NCBI RefSeq assembly: GCF_036825535.1
Contig: NZ_CP098812.1
Location: 1,302,001 to 1,366,000, forward strand
From: Parasalinivibrio latis
GTDB lineage: Bacteria; Pseudomonadota; Gammaproteobacteria; Enterobacterales; Vibrionaceae
DNA: 64,000 nt
Reading direction: 5' to 3'
The stretch's first letter is position 1. Every line of letters begins with the position of its first letter. The position numbers were made by a program, and so were the translations under genes. Shown here one piece after another: positions 24,940 through 32,929 of this stretch. The notes under the pieces were generated by a model, which worked only from the letters and a program-made list of their open reading frames with translations, was not told the origin of the DNA and searched no databases.

Positions 24940-25485
24940 TTTTATACCACTGATTTCACCCATAAACTTTAGCAGTTCGTTGTAGAGCTTTTTATGCTCA
25001 GACAGCATTGTTTCATAAGCATCCAAATGTTCTAGATCTTCAAAATTAACTTGGCGAGTAATTTCTTTATCCTGCTCATTATGCTGTTGAATAGCATCAA
25101 TGAGGTTTGAATCCATTAGGGGGCGATATACTGATAGCGCATAATCGATTTTGTCATTGATATTTTTAAACACATATGGCTTAACCTCGATCTGTTCATC
25201 ACCATCAAGTTGACAATGTATATTGTGGATCTCATCTTCAGTAGCCTTAATCACATCAGATAGAGCATGTGCTAACTCAAGTAAAACTGTTTTATTCGTA
25301 TCCCAAATTCTATCTTTTCTAAGTTTCTTTTGAGAGTCAAAGTGGATTACTGTTGCAACAATAGTTGCCATCGCAATGACAATATTTACTGAAAGCGAAT
25401 GATTAAAGTCCCAATTTAAGTCTAAGGCTACATACCAAATAGTAGCTGTAAATCCAAATAGAATACCAAGTACTACATTAATCAA
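24931..25485 (-). CDS. Cassette gene 8: 2TM protein with helical domain
   Basis: 184 aa, TTG start at 25485 with GGAG 6 nt upstream. Two N-terminal membrane helices (VVLGILFGFTATIWYVAL and NIVIAMATIVATVIHF), then a charged helical domain. Similar layout to cassette genes 1 and 4b, suggesting a class of membrane effectors. Cassette ends GTTATGTGT (25508-25516) and ACACATAAC are perfect complements. First cassette of the array on its coding strand. Confidence 0.58.
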   Translation of the reverse strand: MINVVLGILFGFTATIWYVALDLNWDFNHSLSVNIVIAMATIVATVIHFDSQKKLRKDRIWDTNKTVLLELAHALSDVIKATEDEIHNIHCQLDGDEQIEVKPYVFKNINDKIDYALSVYRPLMDSNLIDAIQQHNEQDKEITRQVNFEDLEHLDAYETMLSEHKKLYNELLKFMGEISGIKNT

Positions 25486-25507
25486 GGTTTACTCCAAATT
25501 TGATGAA

Positions 25508-26082
25508 ACACATAACAATTTAATAGAAGGAATCGCGCACGTTTTTCTACCAGATATTTGCCGTATAGTTCCGTTACAATGTAACTCGAAAATCAAATTT
25601 ATCTATTTATTTCAGTGGGATAACCACATATTCAATATTGTCTTAGTCATGTTTTCGGGCGGGTGCCTGATAGTCTTCCAAAAATCTACTAAATGGTTTT
25701 CCTGTACGTATAACCAAGTGTTTTAACCACGCTACCGCCCTTGGGTCATGGCCCCAAAAGCCAGAGTCAACAGTAGTGTGGTGGTCATATGACACATGGT
25801 GTGTATTTTAAGCAGGCGAGAAGCGGCTTAACAGCGAAATGTCTAGAAATGTGAGGTGAGTGATTGCTCATTAATCAATTGGAATATTAATCGAGTTATC
25901 AGTAAAATTGAGACATATGCTCGGAAAATGAATGCGACCCGAAACATTCATAATGCGATATTGGTCTAATAAAGTGGTCACATCTTGGGGCTGTTACTCC
26001 ACATAAGGCAGAATGACTCCCAACACCCATCCTTCAAGGTTCAAATCCAATCCATCCCCAGTTTTAATGAACCAAAACAACA
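25508..26082 (+). repeat. R3 copy of the phage block, right border of the array
   Basis: Starts ACACATAACAATTTAATAGA and runs about 575 bp in parallel with 22429-23002. No supported gene. It joins the cassette array to the zinc-ribbon gene and the SRAP gene, and is probably the true phage backbone on this side. Confidence 0.6.
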
Positions 26083-26256
26083 ATGACACCTTTGCTTATG
26101 CTGCCAGATATATACTGTCCCAAATGCCACCAGGATGAAGCGTTCCTGTTCGATACGTTTACCGGGCTTTGCTACTGCGAATGTGGTGAGGTTGTGTTGC
26201 TGTCGGATGAGGAGAAGATGGTGATGTTGTGTTCTAGTTTATTGAATATAGGATAG
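26083..26256 (+). CDS. Small zinc-ribbon phage protein, copy 2
   Basis: 57 codons, same first 43 residues as 23003-23197 with few changes (CPKC, CYCECG kept), then a different C-terminus (MLCSSLLNIG). The end was probably replaced by recombination at the SRAP border. Possibly nonfunctional. Confidence 0.45.
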   Translation: MTPLLMLPDIYCPKCHQDEAFLFDTFTGLCYCECGEVVLLSDEEKMVMLCSSLLNIG

Positions 26257-26289
26257 GAGTACTAGGGACTTTGACAGGTATGTAAAACC

Positions 26290-26853
26290 ATGTGTGGCAG
26301 GATAAATGTATCTGATGATCCATTAGCTCAGTTCATTACAGATGCGTTGGGTATCCCATTTCATACCAAAACGAATACTGATCTCAGACCAACCGACCCC
26401 ATTGACGTAATTCGCTGTTCAGCAAATCAGCCAGAACAGCTAGCTTTAAATTGGGGTTACAAACCTCACTGGGCAAAGAAGCCTCTGATTAATGCCCAGG
26501 CAGAAACTGTTTCAGTTAAACCTACCTTCAAAAATGCCTTTTATCATCATCGTTGTATTGTGCCCTGTACGGGATGGTATGAATGGAAAGCGGATGATAC
26601 CGGCAAGAAGCAAAAATACCTTTTTTCTGACCCAGACAACGGAGTTGTATGGATGGCAGGTATCTTTTTAGAAGGGCGCTACTTAGTTACTCTTACTACA
26701 AAGCCTAATGGACAGTGTGAGTACTACCATCACCGTATGCCGTTACTCATTAAACAAGATCATCTCACATCATGGTTGAGCCCAAATGTAGAGTCTGCTG
26801 GTGCCCTGTTATCAATGGAGTATGAGGGGAAGCTGCACATCTCAGGGAATTAA
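26290..26853 (+). CDS. SRAP-domain protein (YedK/HMCES family)
   Basis: 187 aa. SRAP proteins shield abasic sites in single-stranded DNA by a covalent link through Cys2. Here the start MCGRI puts Cys2 in place. Other active-site blocks: INAQAETV (Asn and Glu), RCIVPCTGWYEW, and HHRMP (His). Somewhat short at the C-terminus (about 190-220 is usual). In phages SRAP genes may protect replicating DNA or counter host defences. It lies in the accessory island beside a secreted nuclease gene, 28 bp away. Confidence 0.88.
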   Translation: MCGRINVSDDPLAQFITDALGIPFHTKTNTDLRPTDPIDVIRCSANQPEQLALNWGYKPHWAKKPLINAQAETVSVKPTFKNAFYHHRCIVPCTGWYEWKADDTGKKQKYLFSDPDNGVVWMAGIFLEGRYLVTLTTKPNGQCEYYHHRMPLLIKQDHLTSWLSPNVESAGALLSMEYEGKLHISGN

Positions 26854-26881
26854 TGTTCCATTACTAAACAAGGAATAAATT

Positions 26882-27622
26882 GTGGGCAAAAGAGTGCTTA
26901 TATTTTGGGCTAGTCTCGCATTGAGTTTATGGGTAAAGGCTGAGGTTCTCTCCGTTCATTGTCCACTTGGTTGCCCAGAGGCCGCAGCAGGGAATGATGT
27001 GGTCTTTACCCACATATACGCGCTGTCAATGAACCCAAAAACGAAATTTGCAGATTGGGTAGCATATGAAGTTAACGTGACCAACTTTGGTCCTGGCCCG
27101 GGCAGAAACTGGAGCAACAATCCAATAATAGCCAGTGAGGATGTCTTGGAGTATCGGGACTATGGAGATGCATTCAAAGAGCTGAAGATGAACAAAGGTC
27201 ATCTTGCCCCTTTAGCCGCGTTTGCAGGGAATCAATATTGGTACGAAACAAACTACATTAGCAATATCGCTCCGCAAAAATCAGATTTAAACCAAGGACC
27301 GTGGGAAGATCTTGAACAAGCTGTCAGGAAAGCCGTTGTTTACGGCGAGCCGCTGTATGTGGTTACAGGTACATTGTATGAGGGCAACATAGGCAGTCTG
27401 CCGAAGGCGGATGAGGAACACGTTATTCCTTCGGGATTTTATAAAGTCGTTTACGACATTCACGGTAACTCAGCCGCGTTCGTTATGGATCAACGTAGTT
27501 CTCGAAGCGAACACTTTTGCGGTAAATTGGTGTCATTGGCTGCAATTAAAGGAAGGTTGGCCTACGGTTTGCCAATTCTTTCAAGTCGGAATCACGTAGT
27601 GAGATTACTAGGGTGTTTCTGA
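26882..27622 (+). CDS. Secreted DNA/RNA non-specific endonuclease
   Basis: 246 aa, GTG start with AAGGAA 7 nt upstream. N-terminal signal peptide (VLIFWASLALSLWVKA). The family motif DRGHxAP appears as NKGHLAP at about 105 (catalytic His kept, first two residues changed). SNIAPQKSDLNQGPWEDLE carries the metal-binding Asn and the conserved Trp. Related to Serratia nuclease/NucA. Predicted to act in the periplasm or outside. Behind SRAP in the same direction. It might degrade incoming DNA (superinfection) or scavenge nucleotides. Confidence 0.8.
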   Translation: MGKRVLIFWASLALSLWVKAEVLSVHCPLGCPEAAAGNDVVFTHIYALSMNPKTKFADWVAYEVNVTNFGPGPGRNWSNNPIIASEDVLEYRDYGDAFKELKMNKGHLAPLAAFAGNQYWYETNYISNIAPQKSDLNQGPWEDLEQAVRKAVVYGEPLYVVTGTLYEGNIGSLPKADEEHVIPSGFYKVVYDIHGNSAAFVMDQRSSRSEHFCGKLVSLAAIKGRLAYGLPILSSRNHVVRLLGCF

Positions 27623-27716
27623 TTTTCTCATTTCAATCATGGCGAGAATATCTATGTTAAGAGGCTCTTTTAAGAGCCTCCAAGTAATGCGCATCAGTAC
27701 TCAAATCAGGTCAAAC

Positions 27717-28559
27717 CTAATTTTTTTCGCCAACCTTTTTCTTTAAGAAACTCAAAATCTGATATGAAGGTTGTGAAATGTAATCTGTGACACACTGACA
27801 CATGGTCTTTAGTGCAGGTGTGGCTTTGTGAGAATTATACTTCAGGTAGTCAAGCGTACTACCCTGGGTGGACTTGCCACTTATGTAAAACTCCTCATCC
27901 TCTACGCCAAGTTTTTCAATGTTGTTGTAATAATAGAGTTCGTGGCAATACCCGATATCCTTAAAAACAACATAATTATGAGTGAAACAGAACCCTGTTT
28001 TTCCTGAGCCCCATACAGTGGTGTCTATCAATGTGAGTACATCATGCATGCCTGTGAAATCATGATTATCGTGACGCGGGTCATAAGCATATGTTTTAGC
28101 TGCATTCTCAAATTTTTTCACCCCCTTCTTCTTGTGTAGAACTAAATCTCTTTCTGTAACTGCGTAGCCACAGTCGTCCAAAAGTGACGATTCAACATCT
28201 AGATAGAAATAGTAAGCAGGGGTGACACGGCTTACACAGTACTCGGCGATAAACTCACCAATTGAGATAGTGTCGACAGTCTTTGGTGTAGGCACATCTT
28301 TTTTATTGTTCATTATCGCATTCATCGCTGACTGAATGATGTCAAGACAGTTATCTAGGGTGGCGGTTTCTTGTTCCACCTGATGTGTATTTAACTGTTC
28401 TGACCACGCCTCGGTCATTTCGCGTAGGAAGGTTTCAACTTCGCTTTGATTGCCTTTGGGTTGAAAACCTTGTAGCAGGCTGCTTATCTGATTTTCTGCT
28501 TTGACTTTTGAATCACTTGATTCAGTAGCGCACAAATCTTGTTCCATACCAAAACCCAC
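27717..28559 (-). CDS. Protein of unknown family, divergent partner of the HTH-dynamin gene
   Basis: 280 aa. N-terminal 110 residues are helical and acidic. The middle is alpha/beta (ISIGEFIAEYCVSRVTPAYY, GYAVTERDLVLHKKKGVKKF). The C-terminal part has a strand-rich stretch (GKTGFCFTHNYVVFKDI, then YYYNNIEKLGVEDEEFYIS) that looks like a bacterial pleckstrin-homology-type domain. That is fold-level inference. It is soluble with no catalytic motif I can name. Start 188 bp from the divergent dynamin-like gene, with a shared AT-rich promoter region. Confidence 0.6.
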   Translation of the reverse strand: MGFGMEQDLCATESSDSKVKAENQISSLLQGFQPKGNQSEVETFLREMTEAWSEQLNTHQVEQETATLDNCLDIIQSAMNAIMNNKKDVPTPKTVDTISIGEFIAEYCVSRVTPAYYFYLDVESSLLDDCGYAVTERDLVLHKKKGVKKFENAAKTYAYDPRHDNHDFTGMHDVLTLIDTTVWGSGKTGFCFTHNYVVFKDIGYCHELYYYNNIEKLGVEDEEFYISGKSTQGSTLDYLKYNSHKATPALKTMCQCVTDYISQPSYQILSFLKKKVGEKN

Positions 28560-28747
28560 CTTAGATTAACCAACTGAAATATCGAAGTTATATTTATCAT
28601 ACAAAAATAAAAAAACAATGACTCAGATAATATTGTCTAGCCAATATCACATATGTGAACTCAGATTAGACAAATGTGTCTGAATGACTTGCATGCAATG
28701 AAAATCAATGCAATATTATGCATATAGAAAGCGACTAGGTGAGAACA
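28560..28747. promoter_or_regulatory. Divergent promoter region of the dynamin pair
   Basis: 188 bp, strongly AT-rich. TCACATATGTGA at 28648-28659 is a perfect 12-bp palindrome. The HTH domain of the dynamin-like protein makes an autoregulatory operator plausible here. Confidence 0.4.
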
Positions 28748-31039
28748 ATGGACAAATCCCTGAAAGAGCAGATGTCGAAATACCTCCTGTCACTACGAGA
28801 GGTCGCGCAACTGTCCCAACAAGATGTTGCCCAAAGGTCAAACTTCATTGGGCATGAATGCCACCTAGATCAGCGAACAGTTTCACGACTAGAAAAAGAT
28901 CCTTTAAGTGCTACTGCTATTAACATTGCGGCGTATATGACCGCGTTAGGACGTGAAGAAGGGGAGTTTTACGCCAAGTTGAAAGAGCTATCCAGTCAGT
29001 TAGGAGATACAACGATGGATACTGGCCTTACAAATCAAAGCAAAAAACAAATTTCTGAACTGATCGAAGGTGCGCTAAGTAGAGTTCGTGATGCATCAGG
29101 AATCCTTCAAAGCTGTGATGAACCTTACCTTAAAGAATTGAACCTTGATGAACGGTTAAAAGGGGCAAAAGACACTCTAAAAGGTTTGTATCGTAAACCT
29201 GTAATCGGTGTATTCGGTCACTATGATGTCGGAAAAACCACGATACTGAATACCATATTGGGTTCTCGATTTTTGCCTGAATCATATCAGCCTGCTACTA
29301 GCGTTGTGAGCTTGATCGTGCATGAAGATGACAAGCCTGCATCTTTGTCAGGTTGCTCTGTTGCTGTTTTCAAGAAAGGTTTCTTGCCTCACATGGTTAA
29401 TGATCCCTCACTTGTTAATCAGTTCCTTATTCAAAAAGGGGACTATTCGCTATTAGACGAGTTAGGTGTGCATGATTATGAAGAAGGTACTAACGAAGAA
29501 GCTTACATCGCAATTGTATTTTCGAGCGCAGAAATCTTAAAAAACATCTGGCTATTAGATACTCCCGGACATCTAAACGAAGAAGAAACTGGTGATACCG
29601 AAAAAGCGCTAACGGGTGTCGAACTCATAGATGGTATGTTGTTTGTATCTCGTTTTAATGGTTTTTTTGACTCCAGGGATTTTGCATTCTTTACACAAAT
29701 TGCTCGCTACAGAGAGCCTGTAAATCCAGATGCAAAACTTGAACACATAGCTATTATTGCATCACATTGTCATAACTCTATTACTGCCGACGATATCAAT
29801 AGAGCAACGCGAAATGCATATAAACGCTTAAACAAGCAGATGACTGAATTTATTTTTCAGCCTTGGTTTGAAGATGGAAAGGTAAATATCAAACCGAGCT
29901 CATCAGACTTGGAATGTCGTACATTCCCCTTCTGGAGAGAAACACTTGAGTACAAAAATGCATTGTTCGATGAAATACTATCGATGGCAGATCATCTGAA
30001 TGAAAACCATGAAAAACTCGTCGAAAATGCGGTTCAACGCTTAAATGATGAGCTTATCAAGGTCTTCACCAATGCACAGAATGAACTCGAGTCTAAAAAG
30101 CAAGGAGTTCAGGCCCGTGTAAAGGAGTTAGATGAGCAAGAAGCAAAATTTCGTGAAGAATCTAAAGAGATCACAAAATGTTTTGACAATTTGATCTCAT
30201 CTTGCTCATCTCGCAAGTCCGAAGATGTAGAACGAGTTTTGAATTACTACAACTCTCACATGAGTGCTGAGGGTTTGGCTGGGATGATTCGAACCAACTA
30301 TGATGACAAAAAAGAAGCAACAAACAACATTGGGGCTCTAATTGGTCAAAAGCTCAATACTAAAGTTGAGCAAACACTGAAATCAAGCGGGGAAAACTTC
30401 AATAGAGAGTTGGATTCTCTAATAACGAAATGGCAATCAGCTGCACCCAATATGTCTGCAATAGGATTGGGGGATGTCGATTCGATTGAAGGTCTAAGTA
30501 ATATTAACGTATCATCATTTGATGCAAGAGCTGCCTTTATTGGTGGTATGACTGGGTTAACTAGCCTCGGTGCCATGTCATTATATGTTTCGACTTATAT
30601 TTCTAGTAATTTAGGAGCGTATATTCTAGTTGGTCATGTGGCTGGTTGGCTAACGTCGCTTGGCATAACGGGTAGTGTTACGTCGACAACATCTTTCGTT
30701 GCAGCAATCGGTGGTCCAGTTGTGGTTGGTATGATCTTAGCGGGAATTCTGAGCTATGGTATATACCGTCTTGTTGGGCGAGACTGGCAAAGCTCTTTGG
30801 GTAAAAAAGTTCGTGATGCTCTGGTTAAAGAGGGGACTGAATCCAAGCTTGAAGACCCGATTAGAAAGTTCTGGGAAAGTACAACTCAGGCTGTTCGCTT
30901 TGGTGTCGATAGCCTAGTTAAAGATACTGATGCATATATAGAAAAACTTCGTAAAGAAGCAAATACAGAGTACGACATTTCGACCCTAGAAGTTTGTATT
31001 GGATTGATTGAGAAATTGAAATCCACTATACGTAATTGA
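28748..31039 (+). CDS. HTH-dynamin-like GTPase with membrane segment
   Basis: 763 aa from ATG 28748 (AGGTGAG just upstream). Order: XRE-type HTH (about 8-75, VAQLSQQDVAQRSNFIGHEC ... RTVSRLEK), a linker helix, then a dynamin-family GTPase: G1 GVFGHYDVGKTT (154-165), G2 Thr in QPATSVVSL, G3 LLDTPGHL (near 270). No canonical [NT]KxD G4 is seen (IIASHCHNS takes its place). A long helical stalk (about 410-560) and a glycine-rich hydrophobic paddle of about 85 residues (590-675) with several helices follow. Layout like bacterial dynamins (LeoA/CrfC class), but the HTH fusion is unusual. Likely membrane remodelling on phage attack; inferred. Confidence 0.78.
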   Translation: MDKSLKEQMSKYLLSLREVAQLSQQDVAQRSNFIGHECHLDQRTVSRLEKDPLSATAINIAAYMTALGREEGEFYAKLKELSSQLGDTTMDTGLTNQSKKQISELIEGALSRVRDASGILQSCDEPYLKELNLDERLKGAKDTLKGLYRKPVIGVFGHYDVGKTTILNTILGSRFLPESYQPATSVVSLIVHEDDKPASLSGCSVAVFKKGFLPHMVNDPSLVNQFLIQKGDYSLLDELGVHDYEEGTNEEAYIAIVFSSAEILKNIWLLDTPGHLNEEETGDTEKALTGVELIDGMLFVSRFNGFFDSRDFAFFTQIARYREPVNPDAKLEHIAIIASHCHNSITADDINRATRNAYKRLNKQMTEFIFQPWFEDGKVNIKPSSSDLECRTFPFWRETLEYKNALFDEILSMADHLNENHEKLVENAVQRLNDELIKVFTNAQNELESKKQGVQARVKELDEQEAKFREESKEITKCFDNLISSCSSRKSEDVERVLNYYNSHMSAEGLAGMIRTNYDDKKEATNNIGALIGQKLNTKVEQTLKSSGENFNRELDSLITKWQSAAPNMSAIGLGDVDSIEGLSNINVSSFDARAAFIGGMTGLTSLGAMSLYVSTYISSNLGAYILVGHVAGWLTSLGITGSVTSTTSFVAAIGGPVVVGMILAGILSYGIYRLVGRDWQSSLGKKVRDALVKEGTESKLEDPIRKFWESTTQAVRFGVDSLVKDTDAYIEKLRKEANTEYDISTLEVCIGLIEKLKSTIRN

Positions 31040-31250
31040 TAGGCGTAAACCATACACTTTAATAGTGTTTTATGAGATTGAGTTGATCATGGCAAACAAT
31101 GGTCAACTCATTTTTTCATATGAACAATTGAGACATTATCCCATTGCTTTAATTTTGACTATAGAGAAAATGCGAACAATAAACTTGCATTAAGGTCAGA
31201 TATAAAGTTTCTTATTCACATGGTGAAAGTGCAGATTGTGGAGGAGTGAG

Positions 31251-31607
31251 ATGGAAATTAAATCCCACTTAACATTAGACATGCTCTGCGGCTGGGCAAG
31301 GTGGTCAAAGGACACTGGCACCTATTTAGGATACCCGTCTAAAAGCTTATTCGCCGTCTCAAGACCCCATGACGACTGGGGCGTGACGGAAGACGAAGCC
31401 TTGACCGTAGACAGCATTGTGTCTGAGCTGAAAACCTGGGACAAGGAAACCCATACTGCCCTGGTCGAGTATTTATATTCCGGCTGTAATATCCGCCATG
31501 TGGCAAGAACGCTAAACTGTCACCACAGCAAAGCGACTGTTTTGGTTAACGGCGGAATATCCTGGGTGGACGGCATTTTGTATATGTCCGTATACGGTTT
31601 CAGGTAG
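31251..31607 (+). CDS. Late antiterminator Q-like protein
   Basis: 118 aa from ATG 31251 (GGAGGAGTGAG upstream). Matches the pattern of the phage antitermination Q family: CGWARWSKDTGTYLGYPSKS, LTVDSIVSELK, LVEYLYSGCNIRHVARTLNC, SKATVLVNGGISWVDGIL. Expected to load RNA polymerase at the late promoter just downstream, reading into lysis and head genes. It stands at the border of the accessory island and the late region, as Q does in lambda. Confidence 0.78.
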   Translation: MEIKSHLTLDMLCGWARWSKDTGTYLGYPSKSLFAVSRPHDDWGVTEDEALTVDSIVSELKTWDKETHTALVEYLYSGCNIRHVARTLNCHHSKATVLVNGGISWVDGILYMSVYGFR

Positions 31608-31731
31608 CCAAAAATTTAATTTCCCGGTTTTGGCGTTTCACTGTTTGACGCATGTGGCGCCATCCAAGTATGCTTTTTCCTATACAGTGAACATCGTGCG
31701 CCTCGGTTAATTCCGGGGCGTTGTTGTATTT

Positions 31732-31770
31732 GAAACCCGGTCGCCCCAAAGCGCCGGGTTTCGTTGTTTC
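31732..31770 (+). terminator. Hairpin in the late leader
   Basis: GAAACCCGG / CCGGGTTTC stem between the Q-like gene and the endolysin, followed by GTTGTTTC. Possible terminator that Q would override. Confidence 0.5.
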
Positions 31771-31778
31771 TGGAGACC

Positions 31779-32258
31779 ATGATGACCTTTGTTCTCGGAA
31801 ACCGATCCCTTCAAACCCTTATAGGTGTCCACCCGGATTTGGTCCGAGTGGTAAAGCGGGCAATTGAACTGACGCCGGTGGATTTCACAATACTGGAAGG
31901 TGTCCGCTTGCTGGTACGGCAAAAGCACCTGGTTGCCATTGGTGCGTCCATCACCCTCGACAGCCGTCACCTGACAGGCCACGCTGTTGACCTCGGTGCC
32001 TGGGTGGATGGCGGTGTGGAATGGAGCTGGCCCCTTTACTTCAAAATTGCTGAAGCCATGCGCGATGCGGCGGATGAGCTGGATGTTCCTTTAACCTGGG
32101 GCGGTTGCTGGCAGATGATTAACGGCGTGGACGATTTGTATGCTGCGCAGACTGCCTACATAGAACGCAAGAAAGCCCAGGGCAGGAAACCCCTGCTGGA
32201 CGGTCCGCACTTTCACCTGCCACGCGCTTATTACCCTGTCACCCAGGAGGCAGCATGA
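31779..32258 (+). CDS. M15-family peptidase endolysin
   Basis: 159 aa from ATG 31779 (GGAGA upstream). Zinc ligands and catalytic residues of the D-Ala/L-Ala-D-Glu peptidase M15 fold: SRHLTGHAVDLG (His and Asp) and GPHFHLP (second His). No signal peptide, so it needs the holin gene next to it. Degrades peptidoglycan cross-links at lysis. A fragment of the same gene lies at 59070-59190. Confidence 0.9.
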   Translation: MMTFVLGNRSLQTLIGVHPDLVRVVKRAIELTPVDFTILEGVRLLVRQKHLVAIGASITLDSRHLTGHAVDLGAWVDGGVEWSWPLYFKIAEAMRDAADELDVPLTWGGCWQMINGVDDLYAAQTAYIERKKAQGRKPLLDGPHFHLPRAYYPVTQEAA

Positions 32259-32659
32259 GTATCTGGAATTTCCTTACTGGCCTCGTTAGCCCTGTTACTG
32301 AACTGGTGGATGAGCTCCATACCAGTGAAGAGGAACGCCTTAAGGTCAAAGCCAAGATGTTCGAGCTTCAGAACGCCATCGCCGTGAAGGTCATGGAGTA
32401 TGAGGCAAGGCTGCTTGAAGCCAAGGCAAAAGTGATTACTGCCGAGGCGCAGGGGCAAAGCTGGCTCCAGCGCACCTGGCGACCGATTACCATGCTGACG
32501 TTCCTTGGGTTGGTAGTGGCGGATACCTTTGGTCTCACGCAATTCCGCCTGGCACCTGAAGCGTGGACGCTGCTGCAAATTGGTCTGGGCGGCTACGTAG
32601 TGGGGCGCTCTGCTGAAAAGGTCATCCCTAAAGTTACTGAAGTCATGAAGAAGGATTAA
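32255..32659 (+). CDS. Holin, GTA/3TM type
   Basis: 134 aa. Charged helical N-terminus (to about 70), then hydrophobic helices (PITMLTFLGLVVADTFGL, WTLLQIGLGGYVVGRS) and a basic tail. Family pattern WLQRTWRPITM is characteristic of the holin_3TM group. Overlaps the endolysin stop (ATGA). Forms the inner-membrane hole that releases endolysin. Confidence 0.85.
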   Translation: MSIWNFLTGLVSPVTELVDELHTSEEERLKVKAKMFELQNAIAVKVMEYEARLLEAKAKVITAEAQGQSWLQRTWRPITMLTFLGLVVADTFGLTQFRLAPEAWTLLQIGLGGYVVGRSAEKVIPKVTEVMKKD

Positions 32660-32665
32660 GCCTCA

Positions 32666-32920
32666 ATGTCCAGCCAATGGCACATCGATAAAACCATCAG
32701 TGTGGGTCACCTTATCAGCACAGTGATTATTGCGATATCTGTGTTTTCCTGGGCATCGGCAGTTGACCGCCGTGTTGAGCAGAACGCCCAGGCAATTGCC
32801 TTTGTCAGGGAACAAATCAAACAGGAGCGGGTAAGGACAGACAATGCCCTTGGAGACTTGAAGACCAACCTTCGTGATATTAACAACAAGCTGGACAGGC
32901 TGATTGAGCAGCGTAAATAG
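32666..32920 (+). CDS. Small TM/coiled-coil lysis accessory protein
   Basis: 84 aa: one N-terminal membrane helix (LISTVIIAISVFSWAS) and a coiled-coil C-terminus (about 38-82). Six bp behind the holin gene. Such proteins act as holin partners or inner spanin-like units; no outer spanin is seen. Confidence 0.65.
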   Translation: MSSQWHIDKTISVGHLISTVIIAISVFSWASAVDRRVEQNAQAIAFVREQIKQERVRTDNALGDLKTNLRDINNKLDRLIEQRK

Positions 32921-32929
32921 CGTGCCACC

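Noticed and set aside
20500..26000. CRISPR array, because of repeated short blocks
   Set aside because: The repeats are long, few and separated by whole genes; no unit of 25-40 bp with regular spacers and no cas genes.
18700..26000. Insertion sequence or transposon as the carrier of the accessory genes
   Set aside because: No transposase, no terminal inverted repeats and no target duplications; the boundary boxes fit cassettes.
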